This document shows positions 42,769-54,337 of a DNA stretch of 64,000 bases, one piece after another. The DNA lies in assembly GCA_024114885.1 (NCBI GenBank), contig CP099420.1, positions 1,364,001 to 1,428,000 of the forward strand, in the 5' to 3' direction. This stretch comes from Septoria linicola. Taxonomy: Eukaryota; Ascomycota; Dothideomycetes; Mycosphaerellales; Mycosphaerellaceae. A program made the position numbers and the translations under genes. The notes under the pieces are model-generated. The model saw only the letters and a list, made by a program, of their open reading frames with translations. It made no database searches and was not told the origin of the DNA. Position 1 is the stretch's first letter. Each line of letters begins with the position of its first letter.

Positions 42769-43975
42769 ATGGCTTCTCAAGATATCAAGCAGTTCCGGCC
42801 ATATATTGACATTCGCGAAATCGAACGCCTACATGCGAAGATAAAGGACGTGCAAGTTCCGACACAAGACGTGGTGCCGGACTCTGGCAACGACTATGGC
42901 ATACCGACCGCATGGGCTACGAAACTGCACGACTACTGGCTCGATAAGTTCTCCTGGTCTGCAGCAGAAGGTCGCATCAACCAATTCGAGCATTTCAAGA
43001 CCGACCTGGAAGGCATCAACCTCCACTTCGTGCATCAGAGATCACAGGACAAGAGTGCTATTCCCTTACTTCTGATCCATGGCTGGCCAGGCAGCTTTTA
43101 CGAATTCAGTGAAGTGATTAAACCTCTCACGGAGAATGGCGGTGCAGGACGAGGATCTAATTTTCATTGTGTCGTACCCAGTCTACCAGGCTTCTGCTGG
43201 TCGGATCCTCCCTTGAGGAAAGGCTGGACCGTGAAAGATACTGCAAGGATATTTGATGCTCTCATGCAGCGGCTTGGATACGACAAGTACTGCGTACAAG
43301 CTGGTGACTGGGGTGCAATGGTGGCTCGAGAGATCGGTGCGCAATATGAAAAGAGATGCAAAGTGATGCATCTCAATTGGTGCCCGGGAGCGCTGCCTGA
43401 AGGAGTTGAGCCGACGGAGAGAGAGGCACGTTGTGCGGCAAAGGGCCAGAACTGGAGGACCGAGCATGTGGGTTACGCTGTCATGATGAGGACGCGTCCT
43501 CAGAGCATTGGGTGGATGCTCGAAGACAATCCCATCGGACTGATGACATTCGTTGGCGAAAAGGTGAGCATATCTGCGAGTATTGCGTGTAGGGTGACTG
43601 ATGTTCGAACAGTATGAAGAAGCTTCTAACCCGAACGTGCACGATACGCAACACTGGATGGATCACATCTTGACTACGGTCAGCCTATATTTCCACACCC
43701 GGTGCATCGCAACGAGCTCTTTGCTGTACTATGAGAACCCAAGGCATGATCATTTCGCTACATATTGTGTTCAGCCCGAGAACCTGATCAAATGTCCATT
43801 TGGATACACGAGCATGGGCTACGACACTTCTCCTAATAGTAAGCGTGCCGTTGAGAGAACCGGAAACCTGGTCTGGTACAAGGAAAGAGACGATGCGGGA
43901 CACTTTGCCTGTTTGGAGGCACCGCAGCCTTTGGTCGAGGATATCAGGGAAGTGGTGGCAAAGTTCTGGAATTGA
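42769..43975 (+). CDS. Epoxide hydrolase (EHN plus alpha/beta-hydrolase)
   Basis: Exons 42769-43563 and 43613-43975 give 385 residues. The 49-nt intron is GTGAGC to GAACAG, phase 0 (GEK|YEEASN). The N-terminal EHN segment (IKQFRPYIDIREIERLHAKI) is typical of microsomal-type epoxide hydrolases. Oxyanion-hole HGWPG is near 104-108, nucleophile Asp in AGDWGAMVA near 178, and the catalytic His in DDAGHFACLE near 361. A lid Tyr may be among LLYYEN. It opens epoxides to diols, used in detoxification or secondary metabolism. The ATG at 42,769 is preferred; an upstream in-frame ATG at 42,682 adds a basic leader without the family pattern. The neighbouring NmrA-like gene runs the opposite way. Confidence 0.9.
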
Positions 43976-45306
43976 GCATGTCCAAAAAAAGTGGCCTGAG
44001 CATAGCTTTGGCTGACCCCAATGATCACCCGGGCTCCAACTGTGTACGGAAGTGGGCTCCGATCCGGCTGACTGTGCGTGCAGTGTGCAAGGCGGTATTC
44101 CAGGACGTGCACGAAGGGTATACTTCGGAGGGAAGATCAAGGTCGACGTCGCGAGTACTGAGTCGTATGACTCGGCCAAAGCATGAATCGGGTCCATGCG
44201 AGTTCTCTTCTCCTTCGCCCGAAGCATGTCTCGTCAAGAGATGCTGCGAAGATACTAGAAGCACGGTGTGCGGAGCTGAGCGGAATCGCGAACAGTGTGA
44301 TGATGATCTGCGTATTGGTTCTGGCTCTCTGCTGAGGAGGCATGCGTCCACGTCTACCGCATCCCCATGGCTACCTCGTGGCACATCTGTATGGAGCCGC
44401 ATCGAACTTTAGCTTACCGTCTCAAGGCTTTGTAACTTCTTCCGTGCATCCTTCTCGCTATAGCTGTCAGTGGGCAGCCGCGAAAGAGCCTTGCACATGC
44501 AATGTTTGACATGAGGCTCTGTCTGCGGTACTTGCGATTCAACTTTTGAAGCTCAATCAGAGTGAGGCAACTTCATGGTCAACAGCAATCCTTATTGCGA
44601 CTCAGGAGCGGGCTAGGGGTAGTTCATTCTGCCGAATCTAATGTCCGCGACATTTTGTAGACGTGGGCGTTTAGGAAGACGGTGGAGAGAGCAACGTGGG
44701 AGCAACAAAGTCAAAGTAAAAGCCAAATGCCAAGCCGAGATTTTTCCTACCTCTTTCACTTCACATCTGTCCTTTCTGCGCACTCAATCTCGACGGCATC
44801 AATTCATTACTCATTGATGGGTGCTTTACAGCTTTGTCTATGGCTCGCGCTCATCTTGAAGGGTGTTACCCATGTTGTTGTGTGAGGTCGAGGCACTTCT
44901 GCAGCGTGTGATGTGCAGCCCGTGCTGAATGAGCTCCCCAAACACAATTCGTATCACCAGACCTCTCTCGGTACGACGACAGAACATCGGTAAGTCATCG
45001 TTCGATGCTTGCTACTCGTTCGACTGGTTCGATACGCTGGTCAGCCTCAACGACTCGGGCGAATAATCCCCAATACTTCCACTTCTCCTCGGATTCCATA
45101 GCGACAATAGCGGTTTGATCGCAGCGGCCTTTGCTCATCCTTGGCACAGAACTGCTCCTCTTCAGTGAAGACTTTTAGGCTAAGCAGAACCTCAAAAGAA
45201 GTCCAATGCCGTATCATGTCATGTCATGTAAGTAGCAGGAACGAGTACCTGTGTTGGACAGATCGGATCTCGATCGCAGACCCATGGATACAAAGGCCCG
45301 CTCAAG
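43976..45306. other. Intergenic, with unresolved coding-like frames at 44,025-44,402 (minus)
   Basis: On the minus strand several overlapping frames between 44,025 and 44,402 look partly coding-like, but no single model with good splice sites emerges, and nothing is recognised. The remaining kilobase up to the receptor gene shows only short frames. A decayed gene is possible. Confidence 0.35.
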
Positions 45307-46572
45307 ATGGACAGTAATCTCTCCTACCCACTTCCGGATCCTATCGTCAATTCTCCCACAACACTAGCAGGTCTGCCACAGGACCTCAGAAGAGGGCTCA
45401 CTGCTGTATCTGTTCTGGCCTTTGTATCCCTCGTCAGCTCTTCTGCGCTCTGCATACATCTCGGATACCATCTATTCACTTGGAAACAGCGGAGTCAAGT
45501 CAGGGCGAACCAATTCGTGGTACTGATATTCAACCTGATTCTGGCGGACGTTCAACAATCTGTGGCCTTTGTGATCAATGCTAGATGGGTCCATGGAGAT
45601 GGCATTGTCATAGGCACTTGGGCCTGCTGGGCTCAGGGCTGGTTCGTTAGCACGGGAGATCTGTCAAGTGGCCTGTTCACCTTCGCAATCGCAGTACACT
45701 CTCTGTCAGATATTGTCTTCGACTACAGGCTGTCTCACCGCATGTTCAGACTTGCACTGCTTGGACTATGGTCTTTCAACTACCTCTGCGCTGTCATTGG
45801 TCTCGCAATGCACCCGGCGGATTTCTATGTGCGAGCTGGAGCCTGGTGCTGGATCAACATGAAGTACATCAATGAAAGGCTGTGGCTACACTACTTCTGG
45901 ATCATTATTGCCGAGTTCGGAACACTCGTCATTTACGCGTTCATCTTCATGGTCTTACGGCGCAGGGTCAGAGAATCTTTCTATACAACTTCGGTAGTCC
46001 AGCTGAGAGCGTACTCAGCCGCCAAGCTCATCATTGCCTATCCGACGATCTATGTCGTCTGCACGCTACCGTTGGTCATCGCGAGGCTGAAGTCAATGGC
46101 TGGAATTCATGTCGAATTCATCGAGCTCTGCGTCGCCGCCGCCGTGATCACTAGTAATGGCTGGCTCGATGTACTTCTGTACAGCATTACACGTCAAAAT
46201 CTCATATTTGGTCCGGACATGACAAACGAGAATGTTAGAGCTATCGACACTTTCATCACTTCGAATTGGAGGCCAGATCGAATGTTCGGCACAATCACTA
46301 CTATCGAAGCAACTCTGCCGCGACGGCCTTTGCGAGCACGTCTCAGTAAAGCCCAGGATGAAGAAGACGGAATCATTGACAATCTCCGCAATTCAAGCCG
46401 CCTAAGCGTTCGAGCAGACACCACAATACAAGTGAGCGTGGAAATGCTTGATGTTGACCAGCTTGGAATGCGCCGCTTCAGCACGATTGAGGAGGGAGCT
46501 GGTGAGGGTGGCAATGCGGACTGTATCAAAGGCAGACTAAGCTTTGAAATGGAAGCGACAGAGGAGAGATGA
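45307..46572 (+). CDS. Seven-transmembrane receptor-like protein
   Basis: Single exon, 421 residues, ATG at 45,307. Seven hydrophobic segments can be drawn: LTAVSVLAFVSLVSSSALC, FVVLIFNLILADVQQSVAF, LSSGLFTFAIAVHSLS, LALLGLWSFNYLCAVIGLA, LHYFWIIIAEFGTLVIYAF, LIIAYPTIYVVCTLPLVIA and LCVAAAVITSNGWLDVLLY. A Cys in WACWAQGW before helix 3 fits a receptor topology. The short outer N-terminus has two N-glycosylation sequons only weakly placed. The cytosolic tail is Ser-rich and acidic. It resembles fungal GPCRs of the Git3/cAMP-receptor-like group; the ligand is unknown and the class is tentative. Confidence 0.7.
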   Translation: MDSNLSYPLPDPIVNSPTTLAGLPQDLRRGLTAVSVLAFVSLVSSSALCIHLGYHLFTWKQRSQVRANQFVVLIFNLILADVQQSVAFVINARWVHGDGIVIGTWACWAQGWFVSTGDLSSGLFTFAIAVHSLSDIVFDYRLSHRMFRLALLGLWSFNYLCAVIGLAMHPADFYVRAGAWCWINMKYINERLWLHYFWIIIAEFGTLVIYAFIFMVLRRRVRESFYTTSVVQLRAYSAAKLIIAYPTIYVVCTLPLVIARLKSMAGIHVEFIELCVAAAVITSNGWLDVLLYSITRQNLIFGPDMTNENVRAIDTFITSNWRPDRMFGTITTIEATLPRRPLRARLSKAQDEEDGIIDNLRNSSRLSVRADTTIQVSVEMLDVDQLGMRRFSTIEEGAGEGGNADCIKGRLSFEMEATEER

Positions 46573-46811
46573 GCCGGGCGAAACGGAAGTTGACACCTCC
46601 GTGGAATGGTCACAGACCGGGCTTTCATGAAAACAAGATTCCGTGAGCAGCACGACCTCTTGCCGATCGAGCCGTCGAACATTCCCGATGCACGATGAGC
46701 CTGAGTACAAGTGCGATCTAGAGTAGCGAGCCATCGCCCATGATGAGATATGTTGCGAAGCGCTTAGCTTCCTACAATACCGTCTGCTGGACTATGCAAC
46801 CCTGATGTGGA

Positions 46812-47578
46812 ATGTCGCGTCAACTCCAGCTATCGCCCCCTACCTCAGACGACTATTCTCATTCGGAGCCACAACTTGAGACGATCGATCCTTCATCTTC
46901 ATCATCTGCATCGCTGGCAGGACGCACGGGTAGACGATCGATTGATACTGCACCAGGTCAGTCAGCTCTGCCTACGAGTGGGGAAGACGCAGCGGCCAGC
47001 CTAACACACCTTCAGACGTCTTGAACGCCTGTATCTTGAACCTTGACCTCCTCGGTACATCTCGGATGACGCTTGGTTCTCTCTGGCTCAGCGGCGACCT
47101 TGAGCAGGTAGTTCCAGGAGGGCATACAGTGGTCCGTTGCTGTTGTGGACTTCGCCCCTCAGGAATACGCATTTGACCAACACGGACCTCTCTCCTTGCC
47201 CGCACGTCAGACCTCGGTAGGAAAACATCGTCTCCCGTCCAGGTCTCCGAAGAAGACGGACTGCTTTGTGGACTTTGATGTTGGCTTGTGCTTGGAACGT
47301 GGCCTGGAGAGGGGAGGTGCAATGTTTTTCGCCGTTCTTCCCTCGACGGTGAAGGCGAATCAAAACACGAGGCGACAGCGGCCTCTAGATCACCTAAGCT
47401 ACTCCAGTCGTCCAGTGGTGCCCTTCGCGACGACGTGACATCGCACTCAGACGAACTAGAAGAGCTCTGTATCAGACAGCAAGCACTGTCGATTCTTTGC
47501 CTTCTTGAAAAAGAGTCGATCAGAACACCACCCTCACCACTCTTAGCCGAGGAGGAATCGAGGACTTTTCTAATCTGA
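46812..47578 (+). CDS. Hypothetical four-exon protein
   Basis: Exons 46812-46956, 47016-47107, 47163-47316 and 47379-47578 give 196 residues. The introns (59, 55, 62 nt) are GT-AG and each keeps the frame; the first has a CCTAACAC branch. Single-frame reading misses it. The N-terminus is Ser-rich (DPSSSSSASLAG), followed by DVLNACILNLDLLG, a middle Lys/Arg-rich part and an acidic helix-like end (SDELEELCIRQQALSILCLLE). The third intron is the weakest call (GTGCAA donor, no clear branch). An antisense frame at 46,972-47,706 competes but lacks an early ATG. A small frame at 47,658-47,852 might be a further exon. Family not recognised. Confidence 0.45.
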
Positions 47579-49985
47579 GCATTTTCCGCGTCAGGAGTGT
47601 GACGATCAATGTTGCCCGTAGCTTTCCTGAAATTGTTCACTAGCGTTCGTCGTGGTGATGCGCTCCTCGGTCGATGCAGAGTTGGGGAGGTCCAATGCTT
47701 CGTCATTTGAATCTGATAAGATGGCCGAGAAGGTGTCTCGACCAGAAGACTGCGCAACGCTGCTGGGCGTCGAGGCGGTCGTGAGATGTGACTACCGCCG
47801 GGGCTATAAGCTGGTCGTGGTTTCGAGGGAGAAAGGGCACATTTGGCTGTAGACAGTCAGTCGTGTGTCAATTCGACGGATCACTCAATGTTTCTAACTC
47901 GGTGCCGCATTCTCTTTGTCCGACAGCTCGAATACTGCAGAAGCCATGCTGATAGACAGTGCTGATAGAAGTGTTGCTTGTGTGTTATGTCAATCAAGTC
48001 GGACTGTGTTAGAATTGCAATCAGTAATCCGTGGCCTCGAATGTCAACACTACCAATGTGCCTGCCATGGACATACGACTTGACTTCAGCAGTGACCATT
48101 GTGCTGACGTTCGTCATTGGTTCGAGCCAATCTCAAAGCAAGTGTCAGTGACAACTACCTCCAACGACACAGAAGGCTGCTGTGGCAACGACGACACGCT
48201 GTTCCTCAGCCTCGTATCACCGCGACATGAGTCTATCGTGCGCTCACGTCGACAAAGCTTCAAGCTCTTCAGTGACCAGGTCGCAATGATTACACGTACT
48301 CGTGGATTTTGTGCTGGCGACCTCTAGATTTAGATATACTTTCGATCGACTTTGTGTGAGTTCGAACTCTCAGTGGTCATGCCATACACGTGCTGTGCAG
48401 TGGTTGTCTACCAATCTGGCGGTGATGCAGCGGAAGCCTGGTCGCCGTGCTAGCAGTGACGAAGGAGAAAGGATGAGTCGGTCGCGTTCCAGGGCGATCG
48501 ATGTCGGCGTGATGAGATTCCATTCGCGGTCTGTAAGATTGTGACAGTCTCACTTCGAGACTGCAAGCTGCTGCATCCGGATGCCATTTGCCAGGAGGTT
48601 ACGACGCCTGCGGAGTGGTGCGGCTGTGCAATTCATGAGTGCAATAACGAAGAATCCCCGCTCTTAGCCATCCTGGCATTTTTGCAACACCTCGAGTCGT
48701 CAACACACTTGGTCTGGAAGCATCGAACGCCACAGGGTGCAGCTGTTCGAAAGCCACGTTTCAGCTCGTCCACTCGACGCGCCAAGGACATTTCGCATGG
48801 CGTGTCTCCAGGAGAGCTCCCGCCGGCAGTCTCTGTGCTGGGTCAGCCATACAGCGAGGTCGAGAGGCCCGCTGGCGGTCAATAAACGACGGTAGCAGGA
48901 CACGGGGAAGTGCCATGCGACGAGTGCTCGTGGTGAGCGGCATTATATTCGAGACGTGATCGTATGTAAGGAGATTTGGGGATCGACAGACGAGCTCCCC
49001 ATTGCAGCGCACGACCACTGAGTTGCCCTGAAACCTTGCAGTTAACAAGGTTCACGATAGCTTCCAGAAACATTGGCGAGTGTAGCGTGTGATCGCGCTG
49101 CAAGACGCAAGAATATCTACGTCTTGGGAGTCTTGATGTCGTCTGGCACCACATCCAGTGCATCCACGGCAGACTGGCAGCTGCCTTTCGCTTCTGCTTT
49201 CTGCTGCTGCGTCAGCTTCTTTCTGTTCACTTCCTGCTGTCCTATGACATGCATTTGAGTTTGATGCTTGTTGCAACGACATTCGTTTGATGTGCGGTTT
49301 GAGAGTCAACGGCGGTGGCCATTGAGGTGATAGACCGTTCGCGAAAAGTGGCAGTCCTCGACACAGTGACCGTCATCTGCAGGCCTCAAGTGCCGGCCAA
49401 CGGTCTCGCCATAACGACACAGCAGTCCCGCACCTTACATTCTTATCGGCTGCCCGCATGATCTGGCATCCACGCGGGTAGCTTTTTCATCGTGCTCATT
49501 CTCGTCGCGGGTGTAGTCGTCTTCGTCCTCTGGTAAGCATGGCTGGCGGTGGTTGGCGCAACCCACATGGCTAATTGCAGAACTAGGCAAGGACAGCCAG
49601 TCATTGAAGCGGCTGTAGCTGCACCACATTCGTTTGTACGACCGATAGCCACACGCTCACCGCACGAAAAATCTCAGGCCTCTAGAACGTGCTGTACATA
49701 GAGGAGATTGCCTTGCGGAACCACGCAGCTCGAAACGCAAGAGGTCCATCTGTGTGCTGCCAGCGGCAGGTCGACAACAGCAGGAAACACTGCACTGTGC
49801 CTGCGTTTAGCTAGCGCTGTGCGCAGAATCTTTGGCAGCGGAATACCTGCAAGGACTGTTTACGGAGCTTTGCAGCACTGCACGATCCCAAAGCCAACGC
49901 CACGAAAACGCCCTCGAGGGCCACTTACAGCCATTGTGACGTTCACTTCCTGCAGTTACTGGCATTTTCTTGATCACACGCCACG
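47579..49985. other. 2.4-kb intergenic region
   Basis: No domain-bearing frame is seen. Plus-strand stretches 47,658-47,852, 48,031-48,327 and 48,541-48,885 have mildly coding-like composition, but the last two begin at GTG and none has clear splice partners. The last 300 bases are likely promoter and 5' UTR of the EGF-type gene. Confidence 0.4.
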
Positions 49986-52928
49986 ATGAGTCGGCCTTAC
50001 TACGACCACGGGTACGGGGGAGGCATGCCCGAATATCGATTTTATAACGAGCCTCCGCGACAGCGGCAGAACGTACAACCTCAGAGTCGCATACCACGGC
50101 CAGGATTCCCGACACCAGATCGCATGCGCGGACCACCTGCGATGGGGTCAACTCCTCCTGGACTATCGCCTGGGCGAAGTCCGCGACGAGCACCGGCACC
50201 GCAGCAGCAGCCATACCACCCACACAGCGATCATGCTTGGCAGACCTCGGGAAATTTGTATGACGGCAGCGCATACGACTACCAAGAAGATTATGGTCAA
50301 AATGACCAATGGCCTCTCCCGGCACCATCTCAAGCACGACCAGCGCGCCAGAACTCGAACAGTCCTCGGCGGGTTCCTCAGAGGCTTCAAAGACCAGAAG
50401 AGTCTCCACAGCGACAGCAACTCGACTCCTCGCAGCAGATGCGAGAGCCACAAAGAAGTCGTCCTTCAGTCCCAGTAAGACAGCATCATCAAGCTCAACA
50501 AATGTCTCATCATGGCAGTGGCCAATGGACTGGAGATGCATACAGCTACGCCCCGCCTCCGAATTACCCATTGCCCAGTAGGCCTGTGCCATCCGCTTCG
50601 TCTAGTCAACTGGAGAACTTGACTGCGATCCCGCCGTATGCTCCACAGCAAGCAGCTTATCGCGCGCAAGAAAATCATCGCCCGCCACTTGGTCCTCCAC
50701 CTTCGGCGCGACGAGGGCCATCATCATACTATCCCCAGGCTGGACCGGTGCTGCCAATCCAGGAAGAAACAGATAGTATGCGCGGCAGTACGCGCACTGG
50801 AAGCGCACACACAGGCGGACACGATAGTAAGACCTCCTTTGCCAGCAGCAATGCAATCCCAATTGGCATATCCCAGACTCACCTTGATCGCGGCCGGGAA
50901 ATGGTATACCAGCCAGTTCGGCGACCAGCACCCCTATCCGACACAGAAGACAATGACTATGATGACTCTCCGACCGAGCCCGCGATTGCAAGGGGAGAAT
51001 TCAGGACACCGGAGCCTGCGCGGATGCGTGAACACTCGAGTCCAGAGCAAGGCATTGTACGACAAGCAAGTCTTGGCAAGCGCAGCAAACCCACCTTGAC
51101 CACGGTCAAGAGTTCGGAGCAGGTCAGAAAAAGCTCTGGAGATGCTAAACATGGCGTCACGAATCTACCAAGTCAGCAGTACGGCGCCAGTCGAAGCATT
51201 CCATCAATTATTGAGGATCCGGCCCGTACAGAGAGGTCAAGAGCCATGGCTCATGAGATGCTGGAGGGACAGGCACAAGCTGGAGCACTGCGTCAGAAGC
51301 CTGAATTGATGGTGCAAGATGATCAGCAGTCAGTAGACACAGCGCCTGCAGTGACATCTGCTGCAGCTTACATGCACGAGAGTCCTGTGCTACAGCAGCA
51401 GGTCACAGCAAAGCCAACTCCAGAAGACGCTTTCCGCTCTGGAACCGCTCTCCTGAGTCCCTCATCTGAGTCTGAGAAAGTCGATCACCACCTTCGAAAA
51501 CAACGCTCGAAGGAGCTGCTTGGCTCGGAGTTGTCGAATCAGCTCCACGCTCAACGATCGAAGCCTCGATCGCCTCTTGCGTCCGCTGTTGACCCACGCG
51601 TAGAGTCCATCATCGGAAGCCTCGAAAAGGGTGGCGCACTGAGTGCAGAGGAGGCCCAAGAACTTAAGCAGCCCATGGGTGGACTCTCAGAACGTGCAGG
51701 CAGGCGTAGGCCGCCTCGTCTCAACGTTGATGCTGTGAAGGAAGCTGAAGCCCGCGGGTCACTAACAAGCTTGCCTGATCTCATACGACGAGCTACCAAG
51801 CTGGCGTCTAACCTCGATCGCGGCAAGACTGCCTCTAGAATGGGCATGAACTGGTTCGACGGTGCCGAGGCTGACGAGAAGAAACGACGATCCGGCAGCA
51901 TGTCCGATATCCTGGCCGCTTTTCCTCCTCCTGCCCTTGCCACGCCTCCAGAGTCTCGCAATGCCTTCAGGCGCAGTCTTGCCGCGTGGTCTACCAGAAA
52001 CAGACACTCGGCATTGCACAGCGATAGTGACGCTGGTGCGATGAAGCGGAGGAGATGCTGTGGCATGCCCACTTGGGCATTCATCTGTCTGCTGCTCTTG
52101 TTGTTTATGTTTGTAGCTGCAGCAGTGATTGTACCTGTGGTACTAGTGGTCATTCCAAACCAGGAAGACGCCACAACGACAAAGGTTGGAAGCTGCGCTG
52201 CGAAATCGAATTGTGAGAATGGAGGAACTAACATCATGAGCAGTGATGGGAACTGCGTCTGTCTGTGTATCAACGGCTACACTGGAAGCACTTGCACCAC
52301 CTTCAGGCGCTCGGGATGCACATCATTATCGGTGGGATCCTCCACCAATGCGACCATCGGCGAAGCGATCCCACGATTACTCTCAAGTGCGACAAAGGAC
52401 TTCAATATTCCTCTAGACAGTCAGGAACTACTAGGGCTTTTCTCACGTTCTGAGATGAACTGCAATGTTCAGAACCAGCTTATGACGTTCAATGGCTTGA
52501 ATCGCAAGCGGCTGTCACAGCGGACTGTCATCTCACTCACGGCTCCATTCGAGCTTCATAAGCGACAAGGGACGAGCGATGATCCCACAGCAACGGATAG
52601 TGGCATTCTATATGCTCTTGCCACGCCGACGACAAGCTCAAGTCCTCCAGCAGAGGTGTCTTCCACTTCTTCGACAGCCGAGACAAGTCAGACTGCTTTG
52701 GACTTTGCACGGGTCACTGTCCTTTACATTTTCCAATTGTCGCGAGACTTGCACACCGCAGCTGATGCACAAGAACATCTCCAAGCCTACTTTCGTTCCG
52801 GAGCTGGACCGAGTGGGCAACTAGCAGATTCCAGAAATCTTACACTTGGCGGAAGTTATTCAATCAACCTGAATGACCTCATGCTAAGCGTTCCCGATGG
52901 CACAACCGTCGGTGCGACAGATAATTGA
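49986..52928 (+). CDS. Large single-pass membrane protein with an EGF-like module
   Basis: Single exon, 980 residues. Residues 1-690 are Pro/Gln/Ser/Arg-rich and disordered, so presumably cytosolic. A short helical part near 545-600 (IIGSLEKGGALSAEEAQELKQ, SLTSLPDLIRRATKLASNL) looks conserved. A basic-cysteine patch (MKRRRCC) precedes one membrane helix at about 697-722. Outside follows an EGF-like module (about 736-768) with CAAKSNCENGG, CVCLCINGYTGSTC. Beyond it is a domain of about 210 residues with a Thr/Ser-rich insert. EGF modules are uncommon in fungal membrane proteins. The layout (no signal peptide, type II/III-like anchor) suggests a wall or polarity sensor, but that is inference. 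Confidence 0.78.
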   Translation: MSRPYYDHGYGGGMPEYRFYNEPPRQRQNVQPQSRIPRPGFPTPDRMRGPPAMGSTPPGLSPGRSPRRAPAPQQQPYHPHSDHAWQTSGNLYDGSAYDYQEDYGQNDQWPLPAPSQARPARQNSNSPRRVPQRLQRPEESPQRQQLDSSQQMREPQRSRPSVPVRQHHQAQQMSHHGSGQWTGDAYSYAPPPNYPLPSRPVPSASSSQLENLTAIPPYAPQQAAYRAQENHRPPLGPPPSARRGPSSYYPQAGPVLPIQEETDSMRGSTRTGSAHTGGHDSKTSFASSNAIPIGISQTHLDRGREMVYQPVRRPAPLSDTEDNDYDDSPTEPAIARGEFRTPEPARMREHSSPEQGIVRQASLGKRSKPTLTTVKSSEQVRKSSGDAKHGVTNLPSQQYGASRSIPSIIEDPARTERSRAMAHEMLEGQAQAGALRQKPELMVQDDQQSVDTAPAVTSAAAYMHESPVLQQQVTAKPTPEDAFRSGTALLSPSSESEKVDHHLRKQRSKELLGSELSNQLHAQRSKPRSPLASAVDPRVESIIGSLEKGGALSAEEAQELKQPMGGLSERAGRRRPPRLNVDAVKEAEARGSLTSLPDLIRRATKLASNLDRGKTASRMGMNWFDGAEADEKKRRSGSMSDILAAFPPPALATPPESRNAFRRSLAAWSTRNRHSALHSDSDAGAMKRRRCCGMPTWAFICLLLLLFMFVAAAVIVPVVLVVIPNQEDATTTKVGSCAAKSNCENGGTNIMSSDGNCVCLCINGYTGSTCTTFRRSGCTSLSVGSSTNATIGEAIPRLLSSATKDFNIPLDSQELLGLFSRSEMNCNVQNQLMTFNGLNRKRLSQRTVISLTAPFELHKRQGTSDDPTATDSGILYALATPTTSSSPPAEVSSTSSTAETSQTALDFARVTVLYIFQLSRDLHTAADAQEHLQAYFRSGAGPSGQLADSRNLTLGGSYSINLNDLMLSVPDGTTVGATDN

Positions 52929-53710
52929 TAAATCTGGACAATTGCAACTCACATAGGGTCTGTTTCGTGGCTGGGGTTGGCTCTTTTCACACCATGACTT
53001 TACAAGCGGACGCTTGAGCTTTCTTCACTTTTTGACTTTCAAGGATGGATGTACTGTATAGTAGCATGCGAGGGAAACAAGATCACGAAAACGGCCTGTT
53101 CTATCATGGTAACAGGATAATGTATGATGACTTGCATGGCGTGAGAGAGAGGGAGCTCCCTGCAGGTCATTGGAGCTGCGAAATAAAAGTAGATAGAGAT
53201 GATTTGAAGTGACTCCAAAAGCAACGTCGTCGATTGTTTCCCACCGCGGTAATAATCAGGCCTCAACTCCAAGCGCAAGGAGTGGCAGGTTGTGAAACGC
53301 TGACATATGACGCAAGTCAACAGGCCTGGCGAGATGGCTGGCTTGTGCCTTCATCGGCTGCAGATTGTGCTTTCCCGGGGCACCAAATGTGAAGTGCTAC
53401 CTCGTAACAGGTATGCGATGATGCTGAGCCGGTGGAGAGCCAGTGCGTGGTGTTCATGGCTGTTACTGTGGCCGGAGGTCGAGAAAGAGAAGTAGAGCGA
53501 CAGAAAGGATGACTTGGGCAGAGGCTTGGCACGCCACTTTCCTCCCCCTCCGTTGACTGCCTTCTTTTCAAGTCTTGCTTCGCCGACAACAACACTGCAA
53601 CACCACGACACAACCTCTCCACTCCGACCGCAACACGCCGACTTCGACGACCGACACCGCTGCATTTCTTCCATAAACCCACTCAGACTACCACATTTCC
53701 ACAGCTGCGT
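52929..53710. other. Intergenic; promoter and 5' UTR of eIF1
   Basis: No gene seen. The last 130 bases before 53,711 are CT/CA-rich and poor in G, typical of the 5' leader of a highly expressed fungal housekeeping gene. Confidence 0.55.
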
Positions 53711-54337
53711 ATGTCCGGCCAGATCGAGAACCTCAAGTCTTTTGGTGAGTCGTGCTCGCCCCGCCCGTCTTCCCTGCACCTCTCAGCCTCACGATAACGA
53801 CGTCGCACACGCGCAACACCACCGCCAACGCGACACGGATGCTGTCCGTCCGTGGTGGCGGCAACAACGATCGCGAAGCGACTCCTGCGACGTGTTGGCA
53901 GCAGCTCTTGCCTTCTACGCCCTCTCGAGTCAGTGACTAACCGCGCGCGTGTGATCTAGACCCCTTCGCCGAGGCGGATGCCGACGGTGACGGTGAGACC
54001 AAGCAGTCGCAGAACTACATCCATATCCGTATTCAGCGTACGTGTTGTCCACCGCATTGCCCTGCTGCGCCTTCCCCGCTAACACACTCGTCAAGAACGC
54101 AATGGTCGCAAGACCTTGACCACTGTCCAAGGACTCCCAAAGAAGTTTGACCAGAAGAAGATTCTCAAGGTCATCAAGAAGAAGTTCGCTTGCAATGGCA
54201 CCATTGTCAACGACACCGAGATGGGCGAGGTGATCCAGCTCCAGGGCGATCAGCGTAAGGATGTGCAGGAGTTCTTGGTCGACAAGAAGGAGGGACTCGA
54301 GCTAGATGCCAAGACCATCAAGGTCCACGGTTTCTAG
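53711..54337 (+). CDS. Translation initiation factor eIF1 (SUI1)
   Basis: Exons 53711-53744, 53960-54037 and 54096-54337 give 117 residues, the normal eIF1 size. Introns are 215 nt (GTGAGT to ATCTAG, phase 1) and 58 nt (GTACGT, branch GCTAAC, TCAAG). eIF1 binds the 40S subunit near the P site and guards AUG selection. Blocks seen: MSGQIENLKSFDPFAEA, YIHIRIQQRNGRKTLTTVQG (split by the second intron), KKFDQKKILKVIKKKFACNG, VQEFLVD and the terminal KIKVHGF-type end (TIKVHGF). The first intron is long for this window, a common trait of highly expressed ribosomal and translation genes in fungi. Confidence 0.95.

Noticed and set aside
46972..47706. Minus-strand Ser-rich open frame of about 244 codons
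   Set aside because: Overlaps the four-exon plus-strand model, whose three introns all keep phase. Kept only as an alternative.
48105..48140. TTCGAG-loop hairpin resembling a tRNA T-arm
   Set aside because: No acceptor, D or anticodon stems fit around it; loop size is wrong. No tRNA or 5S rRNA gene was found in the window.
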